Origin: a virus
Virus record (IMG/VR): IMGVR_UViG_3300005529_000056
Location: 1 to 46,057 of that record
DNA: 46,057 nt
Direction: 5' to 3' (one strand)
A program made the translations under genes and the position numbers. The notes beneath the pieces are model-generated. The model saw nothing but the letters and a program-made list of their open reading frames with translations, was not told the DNA's origin and did not search any database. This document shows, one piece after another, positions 31,320 to 40,429 of this stretch (position 1 is the stretch's first letter; every line of letters begins with the position of its first letter).

Positions 31320-31841
31320 CTAGCCGATGGTCTCCAAGGTCTTAGCCGCCTTGGAGATCGGGGCGCGTTTGCCCGTCGTGACCACTTGGTCACGCACCAT
31401 CTGGGCATTGACCGGTCCCTGTACTTCCAACTTGAAGCCCTTATCAAAGATGTTGGAAATACTGGGGATGACGTCGACAGGCACGACGCCGGAGACGACC
31501 TTGCCGTCGGCATTAGTCGTCTGAACGGCACCACCTGATTGCCTGAGGGCTTCGATGTCCTTGCTCCACTGGGCAACCGATGCGGCAAGCTGATCTGGAG
31601 TCATGTCGACGGCGGGCTTCTTGGTAAACGGGTCCTCGATCAGCCCCATTGGAAATGGGTAAACGAGGCTTCTTTGAATGTACCGCTTTCCGTCGTCCGC
31701 TCGTGTGCGGATGGGATACTTCCCTTCTTTCAGAGTCCGGCCTTTTTCCTTATCCTCGAACACTGTTATCTGAACGAGGATTCGGGCGCCTTCCTTAAGG
31801 ACTACTGCATTGTTACTAGCCACTTTCTTCTCTCCTGCCAT
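31320..31841 (-). CDS. First early gene, unknown 173-aa protein
   Basis: Soluble protein with N-terminal strands (ARILVQITVFEDKEKGRTLK), a middle helical part and a C-terminus ending KAAKTLETIG, a weaker match to the shared (D/E)E(I/L)G tail. It has its own promoter (31883..31912) and a strong terminator, so it is probably made first and in quantity. No family recognised. Confidence 0.65.
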   Translation of the reverse strand: MAGEKKVASNNAVVLKEGARILVQITVFEDKEKGRTLKEGKYPIRTRADDGKRYIQRSLVYPFPMGLIEDPFTKKPAVDMTPDQLAASVAQWSKDIEALRQSGGAVQTTNADGKVVSGVVPVDVIPSISNIFDKGFKLEVQGPVNAQMVRDQVVTTGKRAPISKAAKTLETIG

Positions 31842-31882
31842 TTTTCTAGACTCCGCTTAATTGCGAATTGTCTCTATCTAAG

Positions 31883-31912
31883 AGCCTATCTCACTTCTCT
31901 CGCCTAGGTCAA
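31883..31912 (-). promoter_or_regulatory. Putative early promoter for the 31320..31841 gene
   Basis: Minus strand TTGACC (31912-31907), 18-base spacer, TAGGCT (31888-31883). The -35 box is the same TTGACC as in the promoter of the RHH gene. Confidence 0.4.
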
Positions 31913-32384
31913 GGATTTTTGAGATGAATTTTTCTAATGCGGCTTCTCATCGTTTCGCGGGTCGATGTCGTTTCATTGTTCGCTTTCTCTTTTTTTCTTT
32001 GCCTTTTGCCTCTTGCCTTGGGTAGAGAAGTGGTGGGAACGGCTTCCCTAGATAGAAACTCTCCGCATGTTTCCGATGCTCCGATCTTGCGCCGAATTGC
32101 GCGATCATGGCGTGAAACACCATCTTAGATCGATTCGAGGCATCAGGAAAAATCGTTGGGATAAGGTATGGCGTGTTTTAATCCGCTCATCCGGCCCGCT
32201 CTTTCAGGCCTTGTGGCGCGCCATTTCTCCAGCGCGCTACCCAAATGCACAATCTTTCTATTGAGCAATATAGGCACTAGGGAGCCGGATTGCAATAGAG
32301 AATTGGTCCTGAAATTCTAATCTGAAATGTTGCGAGGATTAGTTACCCTAATCCCCGATTTCGCGGCCCCGATTTCGGAAAATG

Positions 32385-32432
32385 TTTCCAGATGGAAACT
32401 ATTTCCAGTTGGAAACTATTTCCAAATGGCAA
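32385..32432. promoter_or_regulatory. Three tandem operators, TTTCCAnnTGGAAA
   Basis: TTTCCAGATGGAAA (32385), TTTCCAGTTGGAAA (32402) and TTTCCAAATGGCAA (32419) start exactly 17 bases apart. The first two are near-perfect palindromes and the third has one changed arm base. Regular spacing suggests cooperative binding of a dimeric regulator. Confidence 0.7.
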
Positions 32433-32590
32433 TTATTTTTTCTAATGCAAAACCTCATTAGAAGGTCTAATGGGGGGAGGTGGGTCCCAACCCCCTGGCA
32501 TGACTCTTGCTGTGAACACTCACTGTCCCCTCCGCCCAAATTTTCTAGACTACTCATTCGGTCTCATATCTATGACTCAGATGAATTCGA

Positions 32591-32605
32591 TATGCAAATT
32601 GCATA
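32591..32605. repeat. Dispersed 15-bp palindrome, site 5
   Basis: TATGCAAATTGCATA, perfect, within the divergent control region about 120 bases upstream of the late promoter. Flanked by CGA before and ATAATGAG after. Confidence 0.75.
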
Positions 32606-32626
32606 ATGAGGTGGGGTTTGTTAGAA

Positions 32627-32654
32627 GGGGGGTGTGAGAGGGTAAGGGGTGGGG
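32627..32654 (+). promoter_or_regulatory. Putative G-quadruplex motif
   Basis: Four runs of three or more G separated by loops of 7, 3 and 1 bases on the + strand, matching the usual G3+N1-7 rule. It sits about 70 bases upstream of the late -10 box. Structure formation is unproven. Confidence 0.35.
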
Positions 32655-32725
32655 ATTGCTATCCTCGCCGAGATTTGCTTAAGGGAGCAACTCCGCGCCC
32701 CTTCTCCGCGCCCCGCGCTGCTTGC

Positions 32726-32731
32726 TATAAT
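32726..32731 (+). promoter_or_regulatory. Late promoter, extended -10 (TGCTATAAT)
   Basis: A perfect TATAAT preceded by TGC makes an extended -10 element 21 bases before the first late start codon. There is no -35 match. Instead two 11-base GC-rich direct repeats (CTCCGCGCCCC at 32691 and 32704) occupy that place, a possible activator site. Confidence 0.55.
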
Positions 32732-32751
32732 CATCTCATAGGGAGAAGTCT

Positions 32752-33252
32752 ATGTCCATGTTCGGATCGGGATCAGGCTCCAATTCTTGGAACCCACTCG
32801 TATGGAAACCCATTTACCTCCGAATTCTTCGTCTCTACTGGATGGGAGAGACTCAGGTCGACATCGCGGCTCGTGTGGGTTGTAGTGCGGGTCTCGTCTC
32901 TAATGTCATAAACAGCGATCGGGGGAAGGAGATTCTCTCGCAACTTGAGTCAAAGACCTTTGACTCAATGCTCGAAGTAATGAACGAGGCACAGGCGGTT
33001 GCGCCTGAAGTCATTAGAGAAAAAATCCAACTTGCCCTTCACTCCAATGACGAAAGGATTCGGACAAAAAACTGCACCGATCTCCTAAACATTGCTGGCC
33101 ATGTTCCTATACATAGGGTCTCGATTGAACGCCCTGACCCGCTCGAAGAAAAGTACAAAGACAAGACTGCCGATCAACTCCGTCAGGAGTTGCTCAAACT
33201 CAAAGATCAAGCAGTGCCCGAAAAGGGTCCTGATGGTTCACTCTTAAACTAA
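32752..33252 (+). CDS. Terminase small subunit
   Basis: A helix-turn-helix (ETQVDIAARVGCSAGLVSNV, about residues 33-52) and a following helical region, directly upstream of the large terminase, match phage small terminase subunits, which recognise DNA for packaging. GGGAGA lies before ATG 32752. It is the first late gene. Confidence 0.75.
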   Translation: MSMFGSGSGSNSWNPLVWKPIYLRILRLYWMGETQVDIAARVGCSAGLVSNVINSDRGKEILSQLESKTFDSMLEVMNEAQAVAPEVIREKIQLALHSNDERIRTKNCTDLLNIAGHVPIHRVSIERPDPLEEKYKDKTADQLRQELLKLKDQAVPEKGPDGSLLN

Positions 33253-33265
33253 AGGAGACAAGACA

Positions 33266-33649
33266 ATGCCTGGATGGATATTAACGATTCTAAACATTCT
33301 GGGAGTAGCCGAGACGGCCGCCCCCCTGATCGAGAGACTTCTTTCTGACCTTGGCACTTACATCGCTTCAGTCTTCCAAGAACTTTTTGGTCAATCTGCG
33401 GCCGTCAAGTTGGAAGACGCTATGCAGGAAGCTGAGTATATAGTCAAATCGGTCGCAGATAATCTACCTGGAGCCGTCGATTTCGTCAAGACTCTCTACG
33501 GAGACATCGACGGCCTCTTGAAGGCCGAGCCTTGGGTTGCTCAACTACTCCACGCGAGTAATCAGGTCATGAGCGCTCAACATGTCAATCGCGGCACCGC
33601 CAATAAGCTCGTCGAGGGAGCCCATGCTAAAGTCTCGATGACTAAGTAG
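33266..33649 (+). CDS. Helical protein between the terminase genes
   Basis: 127 aa. An amphipathic/hydrophobic N-terminus (WILTILNILGVAETAAPLIE) and a long helical body; no clear membrane span and no known motif. AAAGGAG precedes ATG 33266. Its position between the two terminase genes suggests a packaging or head-assembly accessory role, but it could also be a lysis regulator. Confidence 0.5.
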   Translation: MPGWILTILNILGVAETAAPLIERLLSDLGTYIASVFQELFGQSAAVKLEDAMQEAEYIVKSVADNLPGAVDFVKTLYGDIDGLLKAEPWVAQLLHASNQVMSAQHVNRGTANKLVEGAHAKVSMTK

Positions 33650-33652
33650 AAA

Positions 33653-35182
33653 ATGGGTACGACTTCAAACAGGGCTTTTGTCTCAAAAATCCCCGCCAAT
33701 TATGTCGAGGCGACTATTTCTCGTCTCCTTCCATCGGAAGTTGAGATACAGAGACTAGACCAAGCCCAACTCATTGCCCTTCACAAAAAGATCACCGAGT
33801 ATCGTCGCCTAATCAAGGCCGACCCCGTTCGCTTCTATAAACCAAATCCTGGTGGGCAGTGGGACTTCATGACCCTCGACGACCCCACTATTCGTGTCTT
33901 GATGTTCCTGGCAGGGAATAAATCAGGAAAGACTACGGCAGGTGCCATACGAATGGCTGAGGCCATGACTGGCACTATGCTGTGGGGTCATGATTGGAGA
34001 AAGCCAATTTCATTCCCCACTCCTAGATATGGTTGTGTCTTCGCCGAGGACTTTGACTCTCACACCGAAGTCACCCTTCCTGCTTATTTATCGTGGTGTC
34101 CGAAGAAATACATCAAGAACATAGTGAGAAACCCAGCCGGGCATGTAGTTCGTATTGAACACACCAATGGCTCAATTCTCTTCTTTCGCACCTACGATCA
34201 GGGATCGGACAAGAGTGAGGGGAAGGATTGGCATATTGTATGGTGTGACGAACCTCCCCCACGATCTATTTACACGGCGATCTTTCGAGGACTTGTCACA
34301 CTTGATGGTCTTCTCATGATCACTGCGACTCTATTAAAAGAGACGTGGTTGTTTGATGAGGCCGACAAACCTTTTGTCAGGATATTTCAGGGGACCATAT
34401 TCGATAACTCTTGGATCTCAACCGCGGCACGGGATGATCTCATCTCCACACTAAATGACGAAGAACGCGACGTTCGCGTTAGTGGAAAGCCCATCTCCTT
34501 GGTTGGGGTCATTTATAAAGAATTCCAAGATCAACCTCCATTCATTATCCCCGAACAGGAATTCAACTCAGAATGGCCCATTGTCATGGGTCTCGACCCA
34601 CACGAACGTAAACCCTGTTATCATCTCTGGACCACGATCACGCCCGATAATGAGTTGATAATTTTCGACTGGGCCCTCTTGAAGGGCGACCTCAACACCA
34701 TAAAGGCTGAACTTGAAGCTATAGAGTCCAGACATTGGGCTCCTTCTCGTCTCGTGGTCATGGACCCAAATCGAGGACGGGCTAAGCAGATTAATGAACA
34801 GTCTTGGGAACAGGTCTATGAAGAGTGGGGTTTTCAAGTCCTACTTGGAAATGACGATTTGAAAATCGGTCACACAATGGTTCATACATACCTCCAAGCC
34901 AAACCTAAGCCGCGACTCCGATTCACCGAAAATTGTCGCGGAAAGGGCGGGCCGGTTTATTCACTTCTTCGTTATGCTTGGGACAATTGGGCAAGGTCAC
35001 GGGGTTATAGTGAGAAATCGGTGAAGGAGAAACCCAAGGATCTTAACAAAGACTTCGCCGATATCATTCGTTATTTCTGTATGGCAGATCTCGACTACGA
35101 CTCTCTACGTTATGCACCAAAGGTAAGAACGATGGTCGATCTGACACAGACCTATAGAATGGGTATTCGGGCAGGACTATAA
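33653..35182 (+). CDS. terL: Terminase large subunit
   Basis: Walker A GNKSGKTT (88-95), Walker B IVWCDEPP (about 200), and the C-terminal RNase-H-like nuclease with acidic residues in VMGLDPHERKP (about 310), LVVMDPNRG (about 365) and DFADIIRYF (about 465). 509 aa is the usual size. It pumps DNA into the prohead and cuts it. Its stop overlaps the portal start (TAATG). Confidence 0.92.
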   Translation: MGTTSNRAFVSKIPANYVEATISRLLPSEVEIQRLDQAQLIALHKKITEYRRLIKADPVRFYKPNPGGQWDFMTLDDPTIRVLMFLAGNKSGKTTAGAIRMAEAMTGTMLWGHDWRKPISFPTPRYGCVFAEDFDSHTEVTLPAYLSWCPKKYIKNIVRNPAGHVVRIEHTNGSILFFRTYDQGSDKSEGKDWHIVWCDEPPPRSIYTAIFRGLVTLDGLLMITATLLKETWLFDEADKPFVRIFQGTIFDNSWISTAARDDLISTLNDEERDVRVSGKPISLVGVIYKEFQDQPPFIIPEQEFNSEWPIVMGLDPHERKPCYHLWTTITPDNELIIFDWALLKGDLNTIKAELEAIESRHWAPSRLVVMDPNRGRAKQINEQSWEQVYEEWGFQVLLGNDDLKIGHTMVHTYLQAKPKPRLRFTENCRGKGGPVYSLLRYAWDNWARSRGYSEKSVKEKPKDLNKDFADIIRYFCMADLDYDSLRYAPKVRTMVDLTQTYRMGIRAGL

Positions 35183-37575
35183 TGCCGGTCGAGGAAAACC
35201 AGACTCCAGAACCCCTTTTGAATGACGACGCTCTTCTTGCGAGTCTCATTTCTAGAGGCCGGCAACCGTGGAAGACCGTCGATCTGTCGCCAGAGAATGT
35301 CGAAGACTTAGTCGAGAGAATAGTTCGTGACTTCAATGACGGAGTAAGTGCTCTGTCGGGTTGGTATGACAATCAGGTAGAGTTGGTCAAAAATTGGGAA
35401 ATGATCGTCGAGCCGAAGAAATTTCCCTACGAAGATGCTGCCAATATTCAAGTCCCATTTACGTCAAGCCAAACCCAACAACACGCCGCCCGTATTGTAA
35501 AGGCGCTTATTGGTGGGGATAAAGTCACGACCTTTGAAGCCCTTGATGAGAGTCTTGATCAAGAGGCTCTTGACGAGGCAAATCAGTGGTTTCAGTGGGA
35601 GCTTGATGAGGTCGTTGATTTTCGTCATGCAATCGAACGTATTGTTCAACAGACCCTAATAGCAGGGATCTCTCTCCCTGTACCGTATTGGAAAAAAGAG
35701 AGACGTCAGTTGTTGGAATTCCATGACTTTACCTACGATCCCTCAAAGCCAATCCTTGACCAAATCCAGACTGTGATCGATCTCATCTTTGACGGTAAGG
35801 AGGTCGAGGTCACATCACAACCGAGTCCTGGGATTTATAATCTATCTGTCAAAGACCCAAATGAAGACAAACCCGATCGGGCAAAGATTGCCTTTGCTAT
35901 TCGTAATAATCGACTTTCAGTGAAGGTCGATAAGGTGGAGACGATCTTTGAGGGTGTCAAAATTGAGATACATAATACAGAAGATATGTGTTTCATCAAC
36001 ACCCATCCAGATCTCGAACGTCTCCCATTTGTGGGTTTCCGAATCTGGGAGGACGCTGAGTCATATCGAGAAGGTCTTCAGTCTGGCCGTTGGATGGACC
36101 TTGGGGATGAACGAAATGGCCGCATTCTCGCAACGGGACGTAATAAGACTCCACAGATTGTCCCCATTGAATATACCCAACTCCAAGATGTTGAAGAAGG
36201 TACAGACTCGACCGATTCTCAGGCAGTGACTTATGAACGTCGTTTTATCGAAATCTACCGTTGGGAAGGGTGGATTCATCCGGAAAATACCAATATTGAC
36301 AGTCAGGGTGAGGAGAGTGCGGCACGAGTCTTAGAACCGGCGGTTCAGGTAGCAGCCTGGATTGTCCCAATGGCTAAGGAACTCATTCGCATTTGTCGTC
36401 TCGAGGAACTCAATAAAGACGGAAAACGGAGTCCGGTCAAATTTGGCTTCATCGAGAGAATGAATCGTTTTCTGCCTATTGGTATAGTCGAGTGGCTTCG
36501 TCATGTCCAGGCCGAACTTAGTGGAATCCATAACCTCCGTATCGATGCTGCAACGTTGTTGGTCATGCCTTTTGGGTTCTACAAACCCCTTGCAGGTATG
36601 AGTCGGGATGTTTTAGACATAATTCCAGGTAAATTATACCCAACTCCCGATCCGGCGTCGGTAAACTTTCCTCGCCCGAATGGCAATCCCACGTGGAATT
36701 TCAACGACGAGGCCCTCGTTCGCAAATACGGAAATGAATTATCTGGTCTTGGTGATTCACAACTAGGATCATTCATCTCAAAAAGACAGAGCGCTTCTGA
36801 GTACATGGGAACAGCTAATGCTGTAGACCTTCGTTCTGAACAAATCATCAACGGCTATCTTCGCTCACTTCGTGAATTGCTCTATAAAATTGTAGGTTTG
36901 TACCAACAATTTGCTCCTCCCGAACGTATATTTCAGGTGGGTGGAGAAGATGGGCTTAGAGTTGTTAAGAGATTCAAGACCGACCGCCTTCAGGGGAAAC
37001 TTCTACTCCGTCTTACGGGTAATTTAGACCAGATAAATCCCCAACTTCAACGAGATGTGGCAGTTAATATGCTTTCGTTGTTAATGAATCAGATTATGAT
37101 TCAGGTGGGGATTGTCAAACCTCGAACTATTTATGAGGCCATCACCCATGTGGCGAAGGCCATGAATTATAAAGGGGTGAAACTTTTTAAACCTGATTAT
37201 CCAGAGACGAGTCCTAATCCGAATATTGAGAACAAAATGATGGTGGCTGGCCAGGATGTTCAACCACATTTAGATGAAAATTTCAACGAACATCTAATGG
37301 CCCACCAAAAATTTCTCATTGACGAAGAGACTCGATCAATGATTACTCCCTTGGTGGCTCAACGAGTGTTAAAACACATTCAAGAGACCCAACGTCTCCA
37401 GCAGATTGCTGTTTATCTAAGACAGCAAGAATCTTTACAGGCAGTAGCAATGGCGAAGAATATGGCGTCGATGGGTATCCGGCCTGGAATGGCGGGGGGA
37501 CAACAGGTTGGTGATCAAGCCAAACCTGGAACGGCAGAGGAAGGTGTTAGTGGTGCAGAGCCTGAAGCTGCTTAG
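35182..37575 (+). CDS. Portal protein
   Basis: 797 aa, directly after the terminase. The N-terminal region (NWEMIVEPKKFPYEDAANI, VPFTSSQTQQHAARIVKAL) and the later FINTHPDLERLPFVGFRIWE match large portal proteins of podovirus-like phages. The C-terminus is Gln/Met/Gly-rich and flexible. It forms the dodecameric head vertex through which DNA passes. The size is larger than siphovirus portals, consistent with a short-tailed phage. Confidence 0.8.
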   Translation: MPVEENQTPEPLLNDDALLASLISRGRQPWKTVDLSPENVEDLVERIVRDFNDGVSALSGWYDNQVELVKNWEMIVEPKKFPYEDAANIQVPFTSSQTQQHAARIVKALIGGDKVTTFEALDESLDQEALDEANQWFQWELDEVVDFRHAIERIVQQTLIAGISLPVPYWKKERRQLLEFHDFTYDPSKPILDQIQTVIDLIFDGKEVEVTSQPSPGIYNLSVKDPNEDKPDRAKIAFAIRNNRLSVKVDKVETIFEGVKIEIHNTEDMCFINTHPDLERLPFVGFRIWEDAESYREGLQSGRWMDLGDERNGRILATGRNKTPQIVPIEYTQLQDVEEGTDSTDSQAVTYERRFIEIYRWEGWIHPENTNIDSQGEESAARVLEPAVQVAAWIVPMAKELIRICRLEELNKDGKRSPVKFGFIERMNRFLPIGIVEWLRHVQAELSGIHNLRIDAATLLVMPFGFYKPLAGMSRDVLDIIPGKLYPTPDPASVNFPRPNGNPTWNFNDEALVRKYGNELSGLGDSQLGSFISKRQSASEYMGTANAVDLRSEQIINGYLRSLRELLYKIVGLYQQFAPPERIFQVGGEDGLRVVKRFKTDRLQGKLLLRLTGNLDQINPQLQRDVAVNMLSLLMNQIMIQVGIVKPRTIYEAITHVAKAMNYKGVKLFKPDYPETSPNPNIENKMMVAGQDVQPHLDENFNEHLMAHQKFLIDEETRSMITPLVAQRVLKHIQETQRLQQIAVYLRQQESLQAVAMAKNMASMGIRPGMAGGQQVGDQAKPGTAEEGVSGAEPEAA

Positions 37576-37577
37576 GA

Positions 37578-37592
37578 TATGAAAATTGCATA
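37578..37592. repeat. Dispersed 15-bp palindrome, site 6
   Basis: TATGAAAATTGCATA, one arm base changed. It fills the 29-base gap between portal stop and the next start. Confidence 0.65.
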
Positions 37593-37604
37593 TCGAGAAG
37601 ATCG

Positions 37605-37847
37605 ATGAACAAGGTAGAGAAGTCAGAACTCAAAGACGCAATCGAGCTTTTTGACAATAATCCAGTCTGGAGACACATTCTTGTATTTATGCAGAGGATG
37701 TATCAAGATTCGTGTGAAGAGGCGTTGAATGCAAAGACTCTAGAGGAGGTCGCACGGGCGCGGGGAAGGGCTGAAGCTGTGCGAATGATCGCTGAGTATA
37801 AAAATATTCCGGCACTAAGTGCTGCGTTAAGGGAGACAGACCAATGA
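37605..37847 (+). CDS. Small helical head-region protein (80 aa)
   Basis: Helical throughout (EVARARGRAEAVRMIAEYKN) and located between portal and scaffold. ATG 37605 has GAGAAG upstream, and the stop overlaps the scaffold start (ATGA). Short helical proteins of this kind are common here in phage head clusters; the function is unknown. Confidence 0.6.
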   Translation: MNKVEKSELKDAIELFDNNPVWRHILVFMQRMYQDSCEEALNAKTLEEVARARGRAEAVRMIAEYKNIPALSAALRETDQ

Positions 37848-38833
37848 CTTTCAGAGAACTCTTTAGTGATCAAAAGTGGCGGTGGTTGTTGAGTCATCCT
37901 ATTTCGGGGGGTGTTGAGAAGGAAGACGACTCCGATGATGATGACGATTCCGATGGACTGAACAAACTCATCAAGGAAGGAAGTGAACTTCCAGAGGATG
38001 ACGATTCAGATGAGTCTGATGACGATGACGACAAAGGTGACAAAGAGGGAGAGAAAGATAAAGACGATGACGATGACGATGACAGCGAGGACGGGGACGG
38101 AGATGACGATGAGAGTCTCAGTGCTCGACTGGAGGCTCTAGAGTCTAAACTCGCTGAGAAAGACGCTGAGATTCTCTTTTATCGTCAGGAGTTGTCGAAG
38201 CGCAATGAGCCTAAGACGTCGGCAAAAGACGAACCTCTTTACGACATAGAGGACCTTGCGAAACAGCTCACACATCAAGACCCAAAGGTCGCGGCGAAGG
38301 CAGTTGTTGATCTCGCCGAGAAAATTGCAGATAGGAAGTTCAAGGATGCTGAGTCTCGCACAAGTACGATGGTGCGAGATAGTGCTGCCGTTGCCGCGGC
38401 CAAAGACGCGGACCGCACCGCGGTTCTTGCGGACTTTAGTGAGGAACTGGAAGACCGTACGGTCTTTGTTCCTCTAATGGAGCGGATATTCAAGAACATC
38501 AATCAAGCAGCCGGACATTACGTCAAAGACTCTCTTTACACCGCCGCCGCGACTGCGCGGACTATCATAGAGAAACAGAAGGCAAAAAATGCTGCGGGTC
38601 GGTCGAAGAATGGAGTACGCGAGGTACGGGCGGCGAGAGAGTCTGATGCTGGTATCGAGGCCAATACTAACTCTTTCGCGAATGTGAGGTCTATTGCTGA
38701 CATCCCTGATAGATACTTGAAACCGAGTGAGAAGGCGGCGGCACGGGCTGCTGCGAAGAAAATGGGAGTGTCGGAGAAGGAGTGGGTTAAGAATTTCATT
38801 GCGGAGAAGACCGAGAATCCGAACTTTGGTTAA
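37844..38833 (+). CDS. Scaffolding protein
   Basis: 329 aa. After a short N-terminus comes a very acidic stretch rich in Asp, Glu and Ser (about residues 25-85), a coiled coil (SARLEALESKLAEKDAEILF, about 88-107) and an Ala/Lys-rich helical C-terminus ending NPNFG. Acidic, helical proteins between portal and capsid genes are typical scaffolds that guide head assembly and then leave. Confidence 0.7.
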   Translation: MTFRELFSDQKWRWLLSHPISGGVEKEDDSDDDDDSDGLNKLIKEGSELPEDDDSDESDDDDDKGDKEGEKDKDDDDDDDSEDGDGDDDESLSARLEALESKLAEKDAEILFYRQELSKRNEPKTSAKDEPLYDIEDLAKQLTHQDPKVAAKAVVDLAEKIADRKFKDAESRTSTMVRDSAAVAAAKDADRTAVLADFSEELEDRTVFVPLMERIFKNINQAAGHYVKDSLYTAAATARTIIEKQKAKNAAGRSKNGVREVRAARESDAGIEANTNSFANVRSIADIPDRYLKPSEKAAARAAAKKMGVSEKEWVKNFIAEKTENPNFG

Positions 38834-38839
38834 CCCCTC

Positions 38840-39241
38840 GTGGCGACGGTAGAGGAATTGCTTCGTCAGATACAGGACATGGGTCCTGGCGCGGAGGATC
38901 GAATTCGTGCTGGCTTTGCGAGACGGACAGCACTTGATCCAAGTCAAGAGATGCGATTTCAACAAGAAGCAAGAGCAAAAGGGTTGTTGGATGAAGTCAA
39001 TGACCCAACCTGGGACGCAAGAGCTGCATTCTTAGTTGGTCGCCTTCCCGACAGGGTCAAAGACCCAACAGCTCATGGAGAATCGCGCTTCAAAGGTCTT
39101 GGTGACGAACGCTTAATGCTTCACCTCCGTGGTCTCCAAGAGGATCCTACTGGTCCACTACTCGATACACGAACGCTAACACCCCCCGACCCGCAACTGG
39201 TCAATTTATGGAGGGTGATTTCGGGAATAATGAATAGGTGA
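38840..39241 (+). CDS. Hypothetical head-cluster protein (133 aa)
   Basis: GTG start six bases after the scaffold stop, without a clear ribosome site, so coupled translation is likely. Contains DAARAAFLVGRLPD-like text only loosely; actual segments are WDARAAFLVGRLPDRVKDPT and RFKGLGDERLMLHLRGLQED. No family recognised. Confidence 0.5.
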   Translation: MATVEELLRQIQDMGPGAEDRIRAGFARRTALDPSQEMRFQQEARAKGLLDEVNDPTWDARAAFLVGRLPDRVKDPTAHGESRFKGLGDERLMLHLRGLQEDPTGPLLDTRTLTPPDPQLVNLWRVISGIMNR

Positions 39242-39244
39242 ACA

Positions 39245-39844
39245 ATGAACACAACCCTCGATAATGATGGAAACCTCGATGTGAAAAGTGTCGAGGTAGG
39301 TGGCGTAAAGATGGTCGAAATCAGGGATAAGGCCGGCCGAGTTTGGTCAGTCCCCGCTGATGACGACAATGTGAGTGCTGATGAGTTTGCATTTCGCAAT
39401 ATATTGGGAATCCCTGAGCCAGAACCTGGTTTTTACTACCAATACGTAAGGGATGACCAGTTGAATGAGTATTTGTCCGGCGGCTTCAAACTTGTGGATC
39501 CGACTTCAGTGGGTCTCCCTCCCCCTGGGGTCACGCAGACCAGTGCGAACGCTGCTATCGGCGTAAGTCCTGTGTCTCACCACAAAGTGGGCAATTTGAA
39601 TTTAGTCATGTGCCCAGAAGTGCTGGCCAAGAGGGCTCTTAAGGCAAAGAAACTAAGAGCCGACGCGGCTAAAGTCGACATTACGATCCCACGGCACTTG
39701 GGAAGACCCGTGGAGAAATCGGAAGTCGAATATCGCTCCAAGAATAGTCAGGCGGTTATGGGGCAACCCATTGTGACACCGTCGCATTTCAAGGAGTATT
39801 CAACTGATGGAGAGGAAGAGTCCTCTCTTAAGAAGAAGGAGTAG
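39245..39844 (+). CDS. Hypothetical head-cluster protein (199 aa)
   Basis: N-terminal strands (VEVGGVKMVEIRDKAGRVWS), a short CPEVLAKRALKAKKLRADAA helix and a basic C-terminus. ATG 39245 follows the previous stop closely. The position upstream of the cement-like and capsid genes suggests a head component. Confidence 0.5.
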   Translation: MNTTLDNDGNLDVKSVEVGGVKMVEIRDKAGRVWSVPADDDNVSADEFAFRNILGIPEPEPGFYYQYVRDDQLNEYLSGGFKLVDPTSVGLPPPGVTQTSANAAIGVSPVSHHKVGNLNLVMCPEVLAKRALKAKKLRADAAKVDITIPRHLGRPVEKSEVEYRSKNSQAVMGQPIVTPSHFKEYSTDGEEESSLKKKE

Positions 39845-39850
39845 GGTAAA

Positions 39851-40411
39851 ATGCCTTACGCGAATGTGAATTCACCCAATGGATTTATTCCTATTGGTCT
39901 TGAAGGGATTAAGAGCCCAAAGAGGAAACGTCGGGTAGTGGATGCAAATCGTGCCGCAACCGCAAGTGCATCAACGGCTATCTTGTCGGTCGGAGATGCC
40001 TATACGGTTGATGCCAATGGTCACGCAAAACATGCGGGGCCGGCGGATCGGGTGCAAGGAATTGTCGAGGCAATCGAACTTGAAGCCGACCCGACGATCA
40101 TGAATGCAAATGGTCCTGTATCGGTGGACCAACTGACTGCGGCTATGAGCGGTGCAATTCTTGGCATCGAGGACGAAAATGTCGACTTCGTTGTCCAAGC
40201 TGACACCTTTGCAGAATCAAATCAGTTGGGGTTGTTTAATCTCCTCGATACTGTGGCCCCGTCAACCCTATTTCGCCAGAGCCGACAGTCTCTTAATGTC
40301 TCTGGTGGAGCGGGAACTCAGTTCAGGGCCATTGACATCAAGAACAGTCCAGCGGACAATGCCTATGGCGCTTTCGCCAAGGTCGTGGTCCGGCTGGCCC
40401 AAGTGGTGTAG
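39851..40411 (+). CDS. Capsid cement/decoration-like protein
   Basis: The N-terminus MPYANVNSPNGFIPIGLEGI and the following GDAYTVDANGHAKHAGPADRVQGIVEAI follow the pattern of small structural cement proteins commonly encoded next to the major capsid gene. 186 aa. It probably binds and stabilises the assembled capsid surface. Confidence 0.6.
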   Translation: MPYANVNSPNGFIPIGLEGIKSPKRKRRVVDANRAATASASTAILSVGDAYTVDANGHAKHAGPADRVQGIVEAIELEADPTIMNANGPVSVDQLTAAMSGAILGIEDENVDFVVQADTFAESNQLGLFNLLDTVAPSTLFRQSRQSLNVSGGAGTQFRAIDIKNSPADNAYGAFAKVVVRLAQVV

Positions 40412-40429
40412 GGGGGAGGTGAATAAATC

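Larger units (their letters stand above)
31842..32751. promoter_or_regulatory. Divergent control region (910 bases, gene-free)
   Basis: No frame here looks like a gene. It holds promoter elements facing both ways, several TTCTAAT half-sites (31934, 32315 and 32440 areas), a GGATTAG/CTAATCC inverted repeat near 32337, three 17-base-spaced operators (32385-32432), the dispersed palindrome (32591), a G-quadruplex motif (32627) and GC-rich 11-base repeats (32691 and 32704). This is the likely early/late switch. Confidence 0.65.

Noticed and set aside
31937-32751. Several short + strand frames in the divergent control region
   Set aside because: No ribosome sites, no recognisable protein, and they cross operator and palindrome arrays; treated as noncoding.
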